This document shows positions 1 to 13,700 of a stretch of 64,000 nucleotides of DNA, piece by piece. Under the pieces are notes generated by a model, which did no database searches, was not told the origin of the DNA, and saw only the letters and a list, made by a program, of their open reading frames with translations. The position numbers were made by a program, and so were the translations under genes. Each line of letters starts with the position of its first letter. Position 1 is the first letter of the stretch. The stretch lies in assembly GCA_954871525.1 (NCBI GenBank), contig OX940863.1:42828501-42892500 (forward strand), read 5' to 3'. The DNA comes from Parietaria judaica. Lineage: Eukaryota; Streptophyta; Magnoliopsida; Rosales; Urticaceae.

Positions 1-3000
1 AATGTGTAATTTTATTACATTAACTTATTTTAATCCCTAAATTGCGAAGCACTATCTCCTAGTTTCTATATGAAGCCGTTAACGGGTTAAAATCTTTACC
101 GAAAAGTGTTAAAAATTGGTTATCTTACGAGAGCAAATACGATGCGTTCTTGATGAAATTTAAGATGCTAGACCTTCTTTAGGGCGGTATTATTATAAAT
201 TGGGTTAGTTTTGGAATTAAAAGTTTTTGGATCTCTCTTAAAATCCAGTTTCAACAATTAATGCGTGCTAAAAAAAAACTGAGTCTTTTTCCCATTTTCC
301 GAGAAAGAACCCTAATTAAACGATATTTTAAACATCAAATGAACTTCAAAATGCTTAATAATGTGTAATTGTATCACATTTACTTATTTTAATACCTAAA
401 AAGCGAAGAGCTATCTCCTAGTTTCTATATCAAGCCGTTAATGGGTTAAAACTTTTAACGAAAAGTGTTAAAAATTTGTTTTCTTACGAGAGCAAATACG
501 ATGCGTTCATGATGAAATTTGAGTTCCTAGACCTTATTTAGGGTTGTATTATTATAAATTGGGTTTGTTTTGGCATTGAAAGTTTTTCGAGCTCTCTTAA
601 AATCTAGTTTCAACAATTAACGCGTCCTCCAAAAAAAACTGAGTCTTTTTCCCATTTTACGCGAAATAGCTCTAATTAAAAGATATTTTAAACAAAAAAT
701 TAACTTAAAAATGCTTAATAATGTGTAATTCTATTATATTAACTTATTTTAATCCCTAAATTGCGAAGCACTATCTCCTAGTTTCTATATGAAGCCGTTA
801 ACGGGTTAAAATCTTCACCGAAAGTGTTAAAAATTGGTTATCTTACGAGAGCAAATACGATGCGTTCTTGATGAAATTTGAGTTGCTAGACCTTCTTTAG
901 GGTGGTATTATTATAATTTGGGTTAGTTTTGGCATTAAAAGTTTTTGGAGCTCTCTTAAAATCCAATTTCCACAATTAATGCGTGCTCGAAAATAAACAG
1001 AGTCTTTTTCCCATTTTATGAGAAAGAACCCCAATTAAACGATATTTTAAACAACAAACGAACTTAAAAATGATTAATAATGTGTAATTATATCACATTT
1101 ACTTATTTTAATACCTAAACAGCGAAGAGCTATCTCCTAGTTTCTATATCAAGCCGTTCATGGGTTAAAAATTTTAACGAAAAGTGTTAAAAATTGGTTT
1201 TCTTACGAGACCAAATACGATGCGTTCTTGATGAAATTTGAGTTCCTAGACCTTGTTTAGGGTGGTATTATTTTAAATTGGGTTAGTTTTGGCATTGAAA
1301 GTTTTTCGAGCTCGCTTAAAATCTAATTTCAACAATTAACGCGTCCTCCAAAAGTGTTTTTCCCATTTTACGCGAAAGAACTCTAATTAAAAGATATTTT
1401 AAACAAAAACTGAACTTAAAAATGCTTAATAATGTGTAATTTTATTACATTAACTTATTTTAATCCCTAAATTGCGAAGCACTATCTCGTAGTTTCTATA
1501 TGAAGCCGTTAACGGGTTAAAATCTTTACCGAAAAGTGTTAAAAATTGGTTATCTTACGAGAGCAAATACGATGCGTTCTTGATGAAATTTAAGATGCTA
1601 GACCTTCTTTAGGGCGGTATTATTATAAATTGGGTTAGTTTTGGAATTAAAAGTTTTTGGATCTCTCTTAAAATCCAGTTTCAACAATTAATGCGTGCTA
1701 AAAAAAAACTGAGTCTTTTTCCCATTTTCCGAGAAAGAACCCTAATTAAACGATATTTTAAACATCAAATGAGCTTCAAAATGCTTAATAATGTGTAATT
1801 GTATCAGATTTACTTATTTTAATACCTAAAAAGCGAAGAGCTATCTCCTAGTTTCTATATCAAGCCGTTAATGGGTTAAAACTTTTAACGAAAAGTGTTA
1901 AAAATTTGTTTTCTTACGAGAGCAAATACGATGCGTTCATGATGAAATTTGAGTTCCTAGACCTTATTTAGGGTGGTATTATTATAAATTGGGTTTGTTT
2001 TGGCATTGAAAGTTTTTCGAGCTCTCCTAAAATCTAGTTTCAACAATTAACGCGTCCTCCAAAAAAAACTGAGTCTTTTTCCCATTTTACGCGAAATAGC
2101 TCTAATTAAAAGATATTTTAAACAAAAAATTAACTTAAAAATGCTTAATAATGTGTAATTCTATTATATTAACTTATTTTAATCCCTAAATTGCGAAGCA
2201 CTATCTCCTAGTTTCTATATGAAGCCGTTAACGGGTTAAAATCTTCACCGAAAGTGTTAAAAATTGGTTATCTTAGGAGAGCAAATACGATGCGTTCTTG
2301 ATGAAATTTGAGTTGCTAGACCTTCTTTAGGGTGGTATTATTATAATTTGGGTTAGTTTTGGCATTAAAAGTTTTTGGAGCTCTCTTAAAATCCAATTTC
2401 CACAATTAATGCGTGCTCGAAAATAAACAGAGTCTTTTTCCCATTTTCTGAGAAAGAACCCCAATTAAACGATATTTTAAACAACAAACGAACTTAAAAA
2501 TGATTAATAATGTGTAATTATATCACATTTACTTATTTTAATACCTAAACAGCGAAGAGCTATCTCCTAGTTTCTATATCAAGCCGTTCATGGGTTAAAA
2601 TTTTAACGAAAAGTGTTAAAAATTGGTTTTCTTACGAGACCAAATACGATGCGTTCTTGATGAAATTTGAGTTCCTAGACCTTGTTTAGGGTGGTATTAT
2701 TTTAAATTGGGTTAGTTTTGGCATTGAAAGTTTTTCGAGCTCGCTTAAAATCTAATTTCAACAATTAACGCGTCCTCCAAAAGTGTTTTTCCCATTTTAC
2801 GCGAAAGAACTCTAATTAAAAGATATTTTAAACAAAAAATGAACTTAAAAATGCTTAATAATGTGTAATTTTATTACATTAACTTATTTTAATCCCTAAA
2901 TTGCGAAGCACTATCTCCTAGTTTCTATATGAAGCCGTTAACGGGTTAAAATCTTTACCGAAAAGTGTTAAAAATTGGTTATCTTACGAGAGCAAATACG

Positions 3001-4289
3001 ATGCGTTCTTGATGAAATTTAAGATGCTAGACCTTCTTTAGGGCGGTATTATTATAAATTGGGTTAGTTTTGGAATTAAAAGTTTTTGGATCTCTCTTAA
3101 AATCCAGTTTCAACAATTAATGCGTGCTCAAAAAAAACTGAGTCTTTTTCCCATTTTCCGAGAAAGATCCCTAATTAAACGATATTTTAAACATCAAATG
3201 AACTTCAAAATGCTTAATAATGTGTAATTGTATCACATTTACTTATTTTAATACCTAAAAAGCGAAGAGCTATCTCCTAGTTTCTATATCAAGCCGTTAA
3301 TGGGTTAAAACTTTTAACGAAAAGTGTTAAAAATTTGTTTTCTTACGAGAGCAAATACGATGCGTTCATGATGAAATTTGAGTTCCTAGACCTTATTTAG
3401 GGTGGTATTATTATAAATTGGGTTTGTTTTGGCATTGAAAGTTTTTCGAGCTCTCTTAAAATCTAGTTTCAACAATTAACGCGTCCTCCAAAAAAAACTG
3501 AGTCTTTTTCCCATTTTACGCGAAATAGCTCTAATTAAAAGATATTTTAAACAAAAAATTAACTTAAAAATGCTTAATAATGTGTAATTATATTATATTA
3601 ACTTATTTTAATCCCTAAATTGCGAAGCACTATCTCCTAGTTTCTATATGAAGCCGTTAACGGGTTAAAATCTTCACCGAAAGTGTTAAAAATTGGTTAT
3701 CTTACGAGAGCAAATACGATGCGTTCTTGATGAAATTTGAGTTGCTAGACCTTCTTTAGGGTGGTATTATTATAATTTGGGTTAGTTTTGGCATTAAAAG
3801 TTTTTGGAGCTCTCTTAAAATCCAATTTCCACAATTAATGCGTGCTCGAAAATAAACAGAGTCTTTTTCCCATTTTCTGAGAAAGAACCCCAATTAAACG
3901 ATATTTTAAACAACAAACGAACTTAAAAATGATTAATAATGTGTAATTATATCACATTTACTTATTTTAATACCTAAACAGCGAAGAGCTATCTCCTAGT
4001 TTCTATATCAAGCCGTTCATGGGTTAAAAATTTTAACGAAAAGTGTTAAAAATTGGTTTTCTTACGAGACCAAATACGATGCGTTCTTGATGAAATTTGA
4101 GTTCCTAGACCTTGTTTAGGGTGGTATTATTTTAAATTGGGTTAGTTTTGGCATTGAAAGTTTTTCGAGCTCGCTTAAAATCTAATTTCAACAATTAACG
4201 CGTCCTCCAAAAGTCTTTTTCCCATTTTACGCGAAAGAACTCTAATTAAAAGATATTTTAAACAAAATATGAACTTGAAAATGCTTAAT
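1..4289. repeat. Four-monomer higher-order repeat, three near-identical copies (~1430 bp)
   Basis: Copies occupy 1-1430, 1431-2859 and 2860-4289. Each has the order B1-A1-B2-A2. B1 carries GGATCTCTC instead of the usual GGAGCTCTC and TTTAAGATGCTAG. A2 carries GAGACCAAATACG, CTTGTTTAGGG, TTTTAAATTGGG and a shortened CTCCAAAAGT segment. Corresponding monomers in successive copies differ at only a few bases, whereas neighbouring monomers differ at many, which defines a higher-order repeat amplified recently as a unit. Confidence 0.93.
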
Positions 4290-7200
4290 AACGTGTAATT
4301 TTATTACATTATCTTATTTTAATCCCTAAATAGCGAAGCACTATCTCGTAGTTTCTATATGAAGCCGTTAACGGGTTAAAATATTTATCGAAAAGTATTA
4401 AAATTGGTTTTCTTACAAAGAGCAAATACGATGCGTTCTTGACGAAATTGTAGTTGCTAGACCTTCGTTAGGGCGGTATTATTATAAATTGGGTTAGTTT
4501 TGGAATTAAAAGTTTTTGGATCTCTCTTAAAATCCAGTTTCAACAATTAATGCGTGCAAAAAAAAAACTGAGTCTTTTTCCCACTTTCCGAGAAAGAACC
4601 CTAATTAAACGATATTTTAAACATCAAATGAACTTCAAAATGCTTAATAATGTGTAATTGTATCACATTTACTTATTTTAATACCTAAAAAGCGAAGAGC
4701 TATCTCCTAGTTTCTATATCAAGCCGTTAATGGGTTAAAACTTTTAACGAAAAGTGTTAAAAATTTGTTTTCTTACGAGAGCAAATACGATGCGTTCATG
4801 ATGAAATTTGAGTTCCTAGACCTTATTTATGGTGGTATTATTATAAATTGGGTTTGTTTTGGCATTGAAAGTTTTTCGAGCTCTCTTAAAATCTAGTTTC
4901 AACAATTAACGCGTCCTCCAAAAAAAACTGAGTCGTTTTCCCATTTTACGCGAAATAGCTCTAATTAAAAGATATTTTAAACAAAAAATTAACTTAAAAA
5001 TGCTTAATAATGTGTAATTCTATTATATTAACTTATTTTAATCCCTAAATTGCGAAGCACTATCTTCTAGTTTCTATATGAAGCCGTTAACGGGTTAAAA
5101 TCTTCACCGAAAGTGTTAAAAATTGGTTATCTTACGAGAGCAAATACGATGCGTTCTTGATGAAATTTGAGTTGCTAGACCTTATTTAGGGTGGTATTAC
5201 TATAATTTTGGTTAGTTTTGGCATTAAAAGTTTTTGGAACTCTCTTAAAATCCAATTTCAACAATTAATGCGTGCTCCAAAAAAAACTGAGTCTTTTTCC
5301 CATTTTACGCGAAAGAACTCTAATTAAACGATATTTTAAACATCAAATGAACTTCAAAATGCTTAATAATGTGTAATTGTATTACATTTACTTATTTTAA
5401 TACCTAAACAACGAAGAGCTATCTCCTAGTTTCTATATCAAGCCGTTAATTCGTTAAAATATTTAACGAAAAATGTTAAAAATTTGTTTTCTTACAAGAG
5501 CAAATACGATGCGTTCTTGATGAAATTTGAGTTGCTAGACCTTCATTACGGTGATTTTATTATAAATTGGGTTTGTTTTGGCATTGAAAGTTTTTCGAGC
5601 TCTCTTAAAATCTAGTTTCAACAATTAACGCGTCCTCCAAAAAAAAGAGTCTTTTTTCCATTTTACTCGAAAAAGCTCTAATTAAAAGATATTTTAAACA
5701 AAAAATTAACTTAAAAATGCTTAAAAATGTGTAATTCTATTACATTAAATTATTTTAATCCCTAAATTGCGAAGCACTATCTCCTAGTTTCTATATGAAG
5801 CCGTTAACTGGTTAAAATCTTGACCGAAAATGTTAAAAATTTGTTTTCTTACGAGAGCAAATACGATGCGTTCTTGATGAAATTTGAGTTTCTAGACCTT
5901 CTTTAGGGTGGTATTATTATAAATTGGGTTTGTTTTGGCATTGAAATTTTTTCGAGCTCTCTTAAAATCTAGTTTCAACAATTAACGCATCGTCCAAAAA
6001 AAACTGAGTCTTTTTCCCATTTTACGCGAAAAAGCTCTAATTAAAAGATATTTTAAACAAAAAATGAACTTAAAAATTCTTAATAATGTGTAATTCTATT
6101 ACATTAACTTATTTTAATCCATAAATTGCGAAGCACTATCTCCTAGTTTCTATATGAATCCGTTAACGGGTTAAAATCTTGACCGAAAGTGTTAAAAATT
6201 GGTTATCTTACTAGAGCAAATACGATGCGTTCTTGATGAAATTTGAGTTGCTAGACCTTCTTTAGGGTGGTATTATTATAAGTTGGGTTTGTTTTGTCAT
6301 TAAAAGTTTTTGGAGCTCTCTTAAATCCAGTTTCAACAATTAATGCGTGCTCCAAAAAAAACTGAGTCTTTTTCCCATTTTCCGAGAAAGAACCCTAATT
6401 AAACGATATTTTAAACAACAAACGAACTTAAAAATGATTAATAATGTGTAATTGTATCACATTTACTTATTTTGATACCTAAACAGCGAAGAGCTATCTC
6501 CTAGTTTCTATATCAAGCCGTTAATAGGTTAAAACTTTTAACGAAAAGTGTTAAAAATATGTTTTCTTACGAGAGCAAATACGATGCGTTCTTGATGTAA
6601 TTTGAGTTCCTAGACTTTATTTAGGGTGGTATTATTATAAATTGGGTTTGTTTTATCATTGAAAGTTTTTCGAGCTCTCTTAAAATCTAGTTTCAACAAT
6701 TAACGCGTCCTCCAAAAAAAACTGAGTCTTTTTCCCATTTTACGCGAAATAGCTCTAATTAAAAGATATTTTAAACAAAAAATTAACTTAAAAATGCTTA
6801 ATAATGTGTAATTCTATTATATTAACTTATTTTAATCCCTAAATTGCGAAGCACTATCTCCTAGTTTCTATATGAAGCCGTTAACGGGTTAAAATCTTCA
6901 CCGAAAGTGTTAAAAATTGGTTATCTTACGAGAGCAAATACGATGCGTTCTTGATGAAATTTGAGTTGCTAGACCTTATTTAGGGTGGTATTATTATAAT
7001 TTGGGTTAGTTTTGGCATTAAAAGTTTTTGGAACGCTCTTAAAATCCAATTTCAACAATTAATGCGTGCTCCAAAAAAAACTGAGTCTTTTTCCCATTTT
7101 ACGCGAAAGAACTCTAATTAAACGATATTTTAAACAACAAACGAACTTAAAAATGCTTAATAATGTGTAATTGTATCACATTTACTTATTTTGATACCTA

Positions 7201-10200
7201 AACAACGAAGAGCTATCTCCTAGTTTCTATATCAAGCCGTTAATAGGTTAAAACTTTTAACGAAAATTGTTAAAAATTTGTTTTCTTACGAGAGCAAATA
7301 CGATGCGTTCATGATGAAATTTGAGTTCCTAGACCTTATTTAGGGTGGTATTATTATAAATTGGGTTTGTTTTGGCATTGAAAGTTTTTCGAGCTCTCTT
7401 AAAATCTAGTTTCAACAATTAACGCATCCTCCAAAAAAAACTGAGTCTTTTTCCCATTTTACGCGAAAAAGCTCTAATTAAAAGATATTTTAAACAAAAA
7501 ATGAACTTAAAAATTCTTAATAATGTGTAGTTCTATTACATTAACTTATTTTAATCCCTAAATTGCGAAGCACTATCTCCTAGTTTCTATATGAAGCCGT
7601 TAACGGGTTAAAATCTTGACCGAAAGTGTTAAAAATTGGTTATCTTACTAGAGCAAATACGATGCGTTCTTGATGAAATTTGAGTTGCTAGACCTTATTT
7701 AGGGTGGTATTATTATAAATTGGGTTTTTTTTGGCATTAAAAGTTTTTGGAGCTCTCTTTAATCCAGTTTCAACAATTAATGCGTGCTCCAAAAAAAACT
7801 GAGTCTTTTTCCCATTTTCCGAGAAAGAACCCTAATTAAACGATATTTTAAACAACAAACGAACTTAAAACTGATTAATAATGTGTAATTGTATCACATT
7901 TACTTATTTTGATACCTAAACAACGAAGAGCTATCTCCTAGTTTCTATATCAAGCCGTTAATAGGTTAAAACTTTTAACGAAAATTGTTAATAATTTGTT
8001 TTCTTACGAGAGCAAATACGATGCGTTCATGATGAAATTTGAGTTCCTAGACCTTATTTAGGGTGGTATTATTATAAATTGGGTTTGTTTTGGCATTGAA
8101 AGTTTTTCGAGCTCTCTTAAAATCTAGTTTCAACAATTAACGCGTCCTCCAAAAAAAACTGAGTCTTTTTCCCATTTTACGCGAAAAAGCTCTAATTAAA
8201 AGATATTTTAAACAAAAAATGAACTTAAAAATTCTTAATAATGTGTAATTCTATTACATTAACTTATTTTAATCCCTAAATTGCGAAACACTATCTCCTA
8301 GTTTCTATATGAAGCCGTTAACGGGTTAAAATCTTGACCGAAAGTGTTAAAAATTGGTTATCTTACTAGAGCAAATACGATGCGTTCTTGATGAAATTTG
8401 AGTTGCTAGACCTTATTTAGGGTGGTATTATTATAAATTGGGTTTTTTTTGGCATGAAAAGTTTTTGGAGCTCTCTTAAATCCAGTTTCAACAATTAATG
8501 CGTGCTCCAAAAAAAACTGAGTCTTTTTCCCATTTTCCGAGAAAGAACCCTAATTAAACGATATTTTAAACAACAAACGAACTTAAAAATGCTTAATAAT
8601 GTGTAATTGTATCACATTTACTTATTTTGATACCTAAACAGCGAAGAGCTATCTCCTAGTTTCTATATCAAGCCGTTAATAGGTTAAAACTTTTAACAAA
8701 AATTGTTAAAAATTGGTTATCTTACGAGAGCAAATACGATGCGTTCTTGGTTAAATTTGAGTTCCTAAAACTTCTTTAGGGTGGTATTATTATAAATTGT
8801 GTTATTTTTGGCATTAAAAGTTTTTTGAGCTCTCTTAAAATCTAGTTTCAACAATTAACGCGTCCTCCAAAAAAAACTGAGTCTTTTTCCCATTTTACGC
8901 GAAAGAACTCTAATTAAAAGATATTTTAAACAAAAAATCAACTTCAAAATGCTTAATAATGTGTAATTTTATTACATTAACTTATTTTAATCCCTAAATT
9001 GCGAAGCACTATCTCCTAGTTTATATATGAAGCCGTGAACGGGTTTAAATCTTTACCGAAAAGTGTTAAAAATTGGTTATCTTACGAGAGCAAATACGAT
9101 GCATTCTTGATGAAATTTGAGTTGCTAGACCTTCTTTATGGTGGTATTATTAAAAATTGGGTTAGTTTTGGAATTAAAAGTTTCTGGAGCTCTCTTAAAA
9201 TCTAGTTTCAACAATTAATGCGTGCTCCAAAAAAAACTGAGTCTTTTTCCCATTTTCCGAGAAAGAACCCTAATTAAACGATATTTTAAACATCAAATGA
9301 ACTTCAAAATGCTTAATAATGTGTAATTGTATCACATTTACTTATTTTAATACCTAAACAGCGAAGAGCTATCTCCTAGTTTCTATATCAAGCCGTTAAT
9401 GGGTTAAAACTTTTAACGAAAAATGTTAAAAATTGTTTTCTTACGAGAGCAAATACGATGCGTTCATAATGAAATTTGAGTTCCTAGACCTTCTTTAGGG
9501 TGGTATTATTATAAATTTGGTTTGTTTCGGCATTGAAAGTTTTTCGAGCTCTCTTAAAATCGAGTTTCAATAATTAACACGTCCTCCAAAAAAAACTGAG
9601 TCTTTTACCCATTTTACGCGTAAAAGCTCTAATTAAAATAAATTTTAAACAAAAAATGAACTTAAAAATGCTTAATAATGTGTAATTATATTACATTAAC
9701 TTATTTTAATCCCTAAATTGCGAAGCACTATTTCCTAGTTTCTATATGAAGCCGTTAACGGATTAAAGTCTTGACCGAAAGTGTTAAAAATTGGTTATCT
9801 TACGAGAGCAAATACGATGCGTTCTTGATGAAATTTGAGTTGCTAGACCTTTTTTAGGGTGGTATTATTATAAATTGGGTTTTTTTGGCATTAAAAGTTT
9901 TTGGAGCTCTCTTAAATCCAGTTTCAACAATTAATGCGTGCTCCAAAAAAAACTGAGTCTTTTTCCCATTTTCCGAGAAAGAACCCTAATTAAACGATAT
10001 TTTAAACAACAAACGAACTTAAAAATGCTTAATAATGTGTAATTGTATCACATTTACTTATTTTGATACCTAAACAGCGAAGAGCTATCTCCTAGTTTCT
10101 ATATCAAGCCGTTAATAGGTTAAAACTTTTAACGAAAAGTGTTAAAAATTGGTTTTCTTACGAGAGCAAATACGATGCGTTCTTGATGAAATTTGAGTTC

Positions 10201-10753
10201 CTAGACCTTCTTTAGGGTGGTATTATTATAAATTGGGTTATTTTTGGCATTGAAAGTTTTTCGAGCTCTCTTAAAATCCAGTTTCAACAATTAACGCGTC
10301 CTCCAAAAAAAACTGAGTCTTTTTCCCATTTTACGCGAAAGAACTCTAATTAAACGATATTTTAAACATCAAATGAACTTCAAAATGCTTAATAATGTGT
10401 AATTGTATCACATTTACTTATTTTAATACCTAAACAGCGAAGAGCAATCTCCTAGTTTCTATATCAAGCCGTTAATGGGTTAAAACTTTTAACGAAAAGT
10501 GTTAAAAATTTGTTTTCTTACGAGAGCAAATACGATGCGTTCATGCTGAAATTTTAGTTCCTAGACCTTATTTAGGGTGGTATTATTATAAATTGGGTTT
10601 GTTTTGGCATTGAAAGTTTTTCGAGCTCTCTTAAAATCTAGTTTCAACAATTAACGCGTCCTCCAAAAAAAACAGAGTCTTTTTCCCATTTTACGCGAAA
10701 AAGCTCTAATTAAAAGATATTTTAAACAAAAAATGAACTTAAGAATGCTTAAT
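4290..10753. repeat. Diverged satellite segment without a clear higher-order unit
   Basis: About 18 monomers continue the array. They mostly alternate A and B, but with more private substitutions and several patchwork monomers, and no regular multi-monomer period is visible. The first monomer begins AACGTGTAAT and has a head nearly identical to that of the monomer at 12541. The A2 subtype of the first block is absent. Nothing other than satellite was seen in the stretch. Confidence 0.85.
5726..6084. repeat. Chimeric B/A satellite monomer
   Basis: The first ~110 bp are type B (TTCTATTACATT, ATCCCTAAATTGCGAAGCAC, ATGAAGCCGTTAAC). The later part is type A (TTTGTTTTC, GGCATTGAAA, TCGAGCTCTC, CTAGTTTC, TTTTACGCGAAAAAGCTC, AAAAGATATT). 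The switch lies between about 5815 and 5850, after which a few sites remain B-like (GTTCTTGATG). The next monomer at 6085 is again type B, so alternation is broken here. An unequal exchange or conversion between A and B is the simplest explanation. Confidence 0.8.
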
Positions 10754-13700
10754 AATGTGTAATTCTATTACATTAACTTATTTTAATCCCTAAATTGCGA
10801 AGCACTATCTCCTAGTTTCTATATGAAGCCGTTAACGGGTTAAAATCTTTACCAAAAGTGTTAAAAATTGGTTATCTTACGAGAGCAAATACGATGCGTT
10901 CTTGATGAAATTTGAGTTGCTAGACCTTCTTTAGGGTGGTATTATTATAAATTGGGTTTTTTTGGCATTAAAAGTTTTTGGAGCTCTCTTAAATCCAGTT
11001 TCAACAATTAATGCGTGCTCCAAAAAAAACTGAGTCTTTTTCCCATTTTCCGAGAAAGAACCCTAATTAAACGATATTTTAAACAACAAACGAACTTAAA
11101 AATGCTTAATAATGTGTAATTGTATCACATTTACTTATTTTGATACCTAAACAGCGAAGAGCTATCTCCTAGTTTCTATATCAAGCCGTTAATAGGTTAA
11201 AACTTTTAACGAAAAGTGTTAAAAATTGGTTTTCTTACGAGAGCAAATACGATGCGTTCTTGATGAAATTTGAGTTCCTAGACCTTCTTTAGGGTGGTAT
11301 TATTATAAATTGGGTTATTTTTGGCATTGAATGTTTTTAGAGCTCTCTTAAAATCCAGTTTCAACAATTAACGCGTCCTCCAAAAAAAACAGAGTCTTTT
11401 TCCCATTTTACGCGAAAGAACTCTAATTAAACGATATTTTAAACAGCAGATGAACTTAAAAATGCTTAATAATGTGTAATTGTATCACATTTACTTATTT
11501 TAATACCTAAACAACGAAGAGCTATCTCCTAGTTTCTATATCAAGCCGTTAATGGGTTAAAACTTTTAACGAAAAGTGTTAAAAATTTGTCTTCTTACGA
11601 GAGCAAATACGATGCGTTCATGATGAAATTTGAGTTCCTAGACCTTCTTTAGGGTGGTATTATTATAAATTGGGTTTATTTTGGCATTGAAAGTTTTTTG
11701 AGCCCTCTTAAAATCTAGTTTCAACAATTAACGCATCCTCCAAAAAAAACTGAGTCTTTTTCCCATTTTACGCGAAAAAGCTCTAATTAAAAGATATTTT
11801 AAACTAAAAATGAACTTAAAAATGCTTAATAATGTGTAATTCTATTACATTAACTTATTTTAATCCCTAAATTGCGAAGCCCTATCTCCTAGTTTCTATA
11901 TGAAGCCGTTAACGGGTTAAAATCTTGACCGAAAGTGTTAAAAATTGGTTATCTTACTAGAGCAAATACGATGCGTTCTTGATGAAATTTGAGTTGCTAG
12001 ACCTTCTTTAGGGTGGTATAATTATAAATTGGGTTTGTTTTGGCATTAAAAGTTTTTTGAGCTCTCTTAAATCCAGTTTCAACAATTAATGCGTGCTAAA
12101 AAAAAAACTGAGTCTTTTTCCCATTTTCCGAGAAAGAACCCTAATTAAACGATATTTTAAACAACAAACGAACTTAAAAATGCTTAATAATGTGTAATTG
12201 TATCACATTTACTTATTTTGATACCTAAACAGCGAAGAGCTATCTGCTAGTTTCTATATCAAGCCGTTAATAGGTTAAAACTTTTAACGAAAAGTGTTAA
12301 AAATTGGTTTTCTTACGAGAGCAAATACGATGCGTTCTTGATGAAATTTGAGTTCCTAGACCTTCTTTAGGGTGGTATTATTATAAATTGGGTTAGTTTT
12401 GGCATTGAATGTTTTTCGAGCTCTCTTAAAATCTTGTTTCAACAATTAACACGTCTTCCAAAAGTCTTTTTCCCATTTTACGCGAAAGAACCCTAATTAA
12501 AAGATATTTTAAACAAAATATGAACTTGAAAATGCTTAATAACGTGTAATTTTATTACATTATCTTATTTTAATCCCTAAATAGCGAAGCACTATCTCGT
12601 AGTTTCTATATGAAGCCGTTAACGGGTTAAAATATTTATCGAAAAGTGTTAAAAATTGGTTATCTTACGAGAGCAAATACGATGCGTTCTTGATGAAATT
12701 TGAGTTGCTAGACCTTCTTTAGGGTGGTATTATTATAAATTGGGTTTTTTTGGCATTAAAAGTTTTTGGAGCTCTCTTAAAACGCAGTTTCAACAATTAA
12801 TGCGTGCTCCAAAAAAAAAAAACCTGAGTCTTTTTCCCATTTTACGAGAAAGAACCCTAATTAAACGATATTTTAAACAACAAAAGAACTTAAAAATGCT
12901 TAATAATGTGTAATTGTATCACATTTACTTATTTTGATACCTAAACAGCGAAGAGCTATCTCCTAGTTTCTATATCAAGCCGTTAATAGGTTAAAACTTT
13001 TAACGAAAAGTGTTAAAAGTTGGTTTTCTTACGAGAGCAAATACGATGCGTTCTTGATGAAATTTGAGTTCCTAGACCTTCTTTAGGGTGGTATTATTAT
13101 AAATTGGGTTATTTTTGGCATTGAATGTTTTTAGAGCTCTCTTAAAATCCAGTTTCAACAATTAACGCGTCCTCCAAAAAAAACAGAGTCTTTTTCCCAT
13201 TTTACGCGAAAGAACTCTAATTAAACGATATTTTAAACAGCAGATGAACTTAAAAATGCTTAATAATGTGTAATTGTATCACATTTACTTATTTTAATAC
13301 CTAAACAACGAAGAGCTATCTCCTAGTTTCTATATCAAGCCGTTAATGGGTTAAAACTTTTAACGAAAAGTGTTAAAAATTTGTCTTCTTACGAGAGCAA
13401 ATACGATGCGTTCATGATGAAATTTGAGTTCCTAGACCTTCTTTAGGGTGGTATTATTATAAATTGGGTTTGTTTTGGCATTGAAAGTTTTTTGAGCCCT
13501 CTTAAAATCTAGTTTCAACAATTAACGCATCCTCCAAAAAAAACTGAGTCTTTTTCCCATTTTACGCGAAAAAGCTCTAATTAAAAGATATTTTAAACTA
13601 AAAATGAACTTAAAAATGCTTAATAATGTGTAATTCTATTACATTAACTTATTTTAATCCCTAAATTGCGAAGCCCTATCTCCTAGTTTCTATATGAAGC

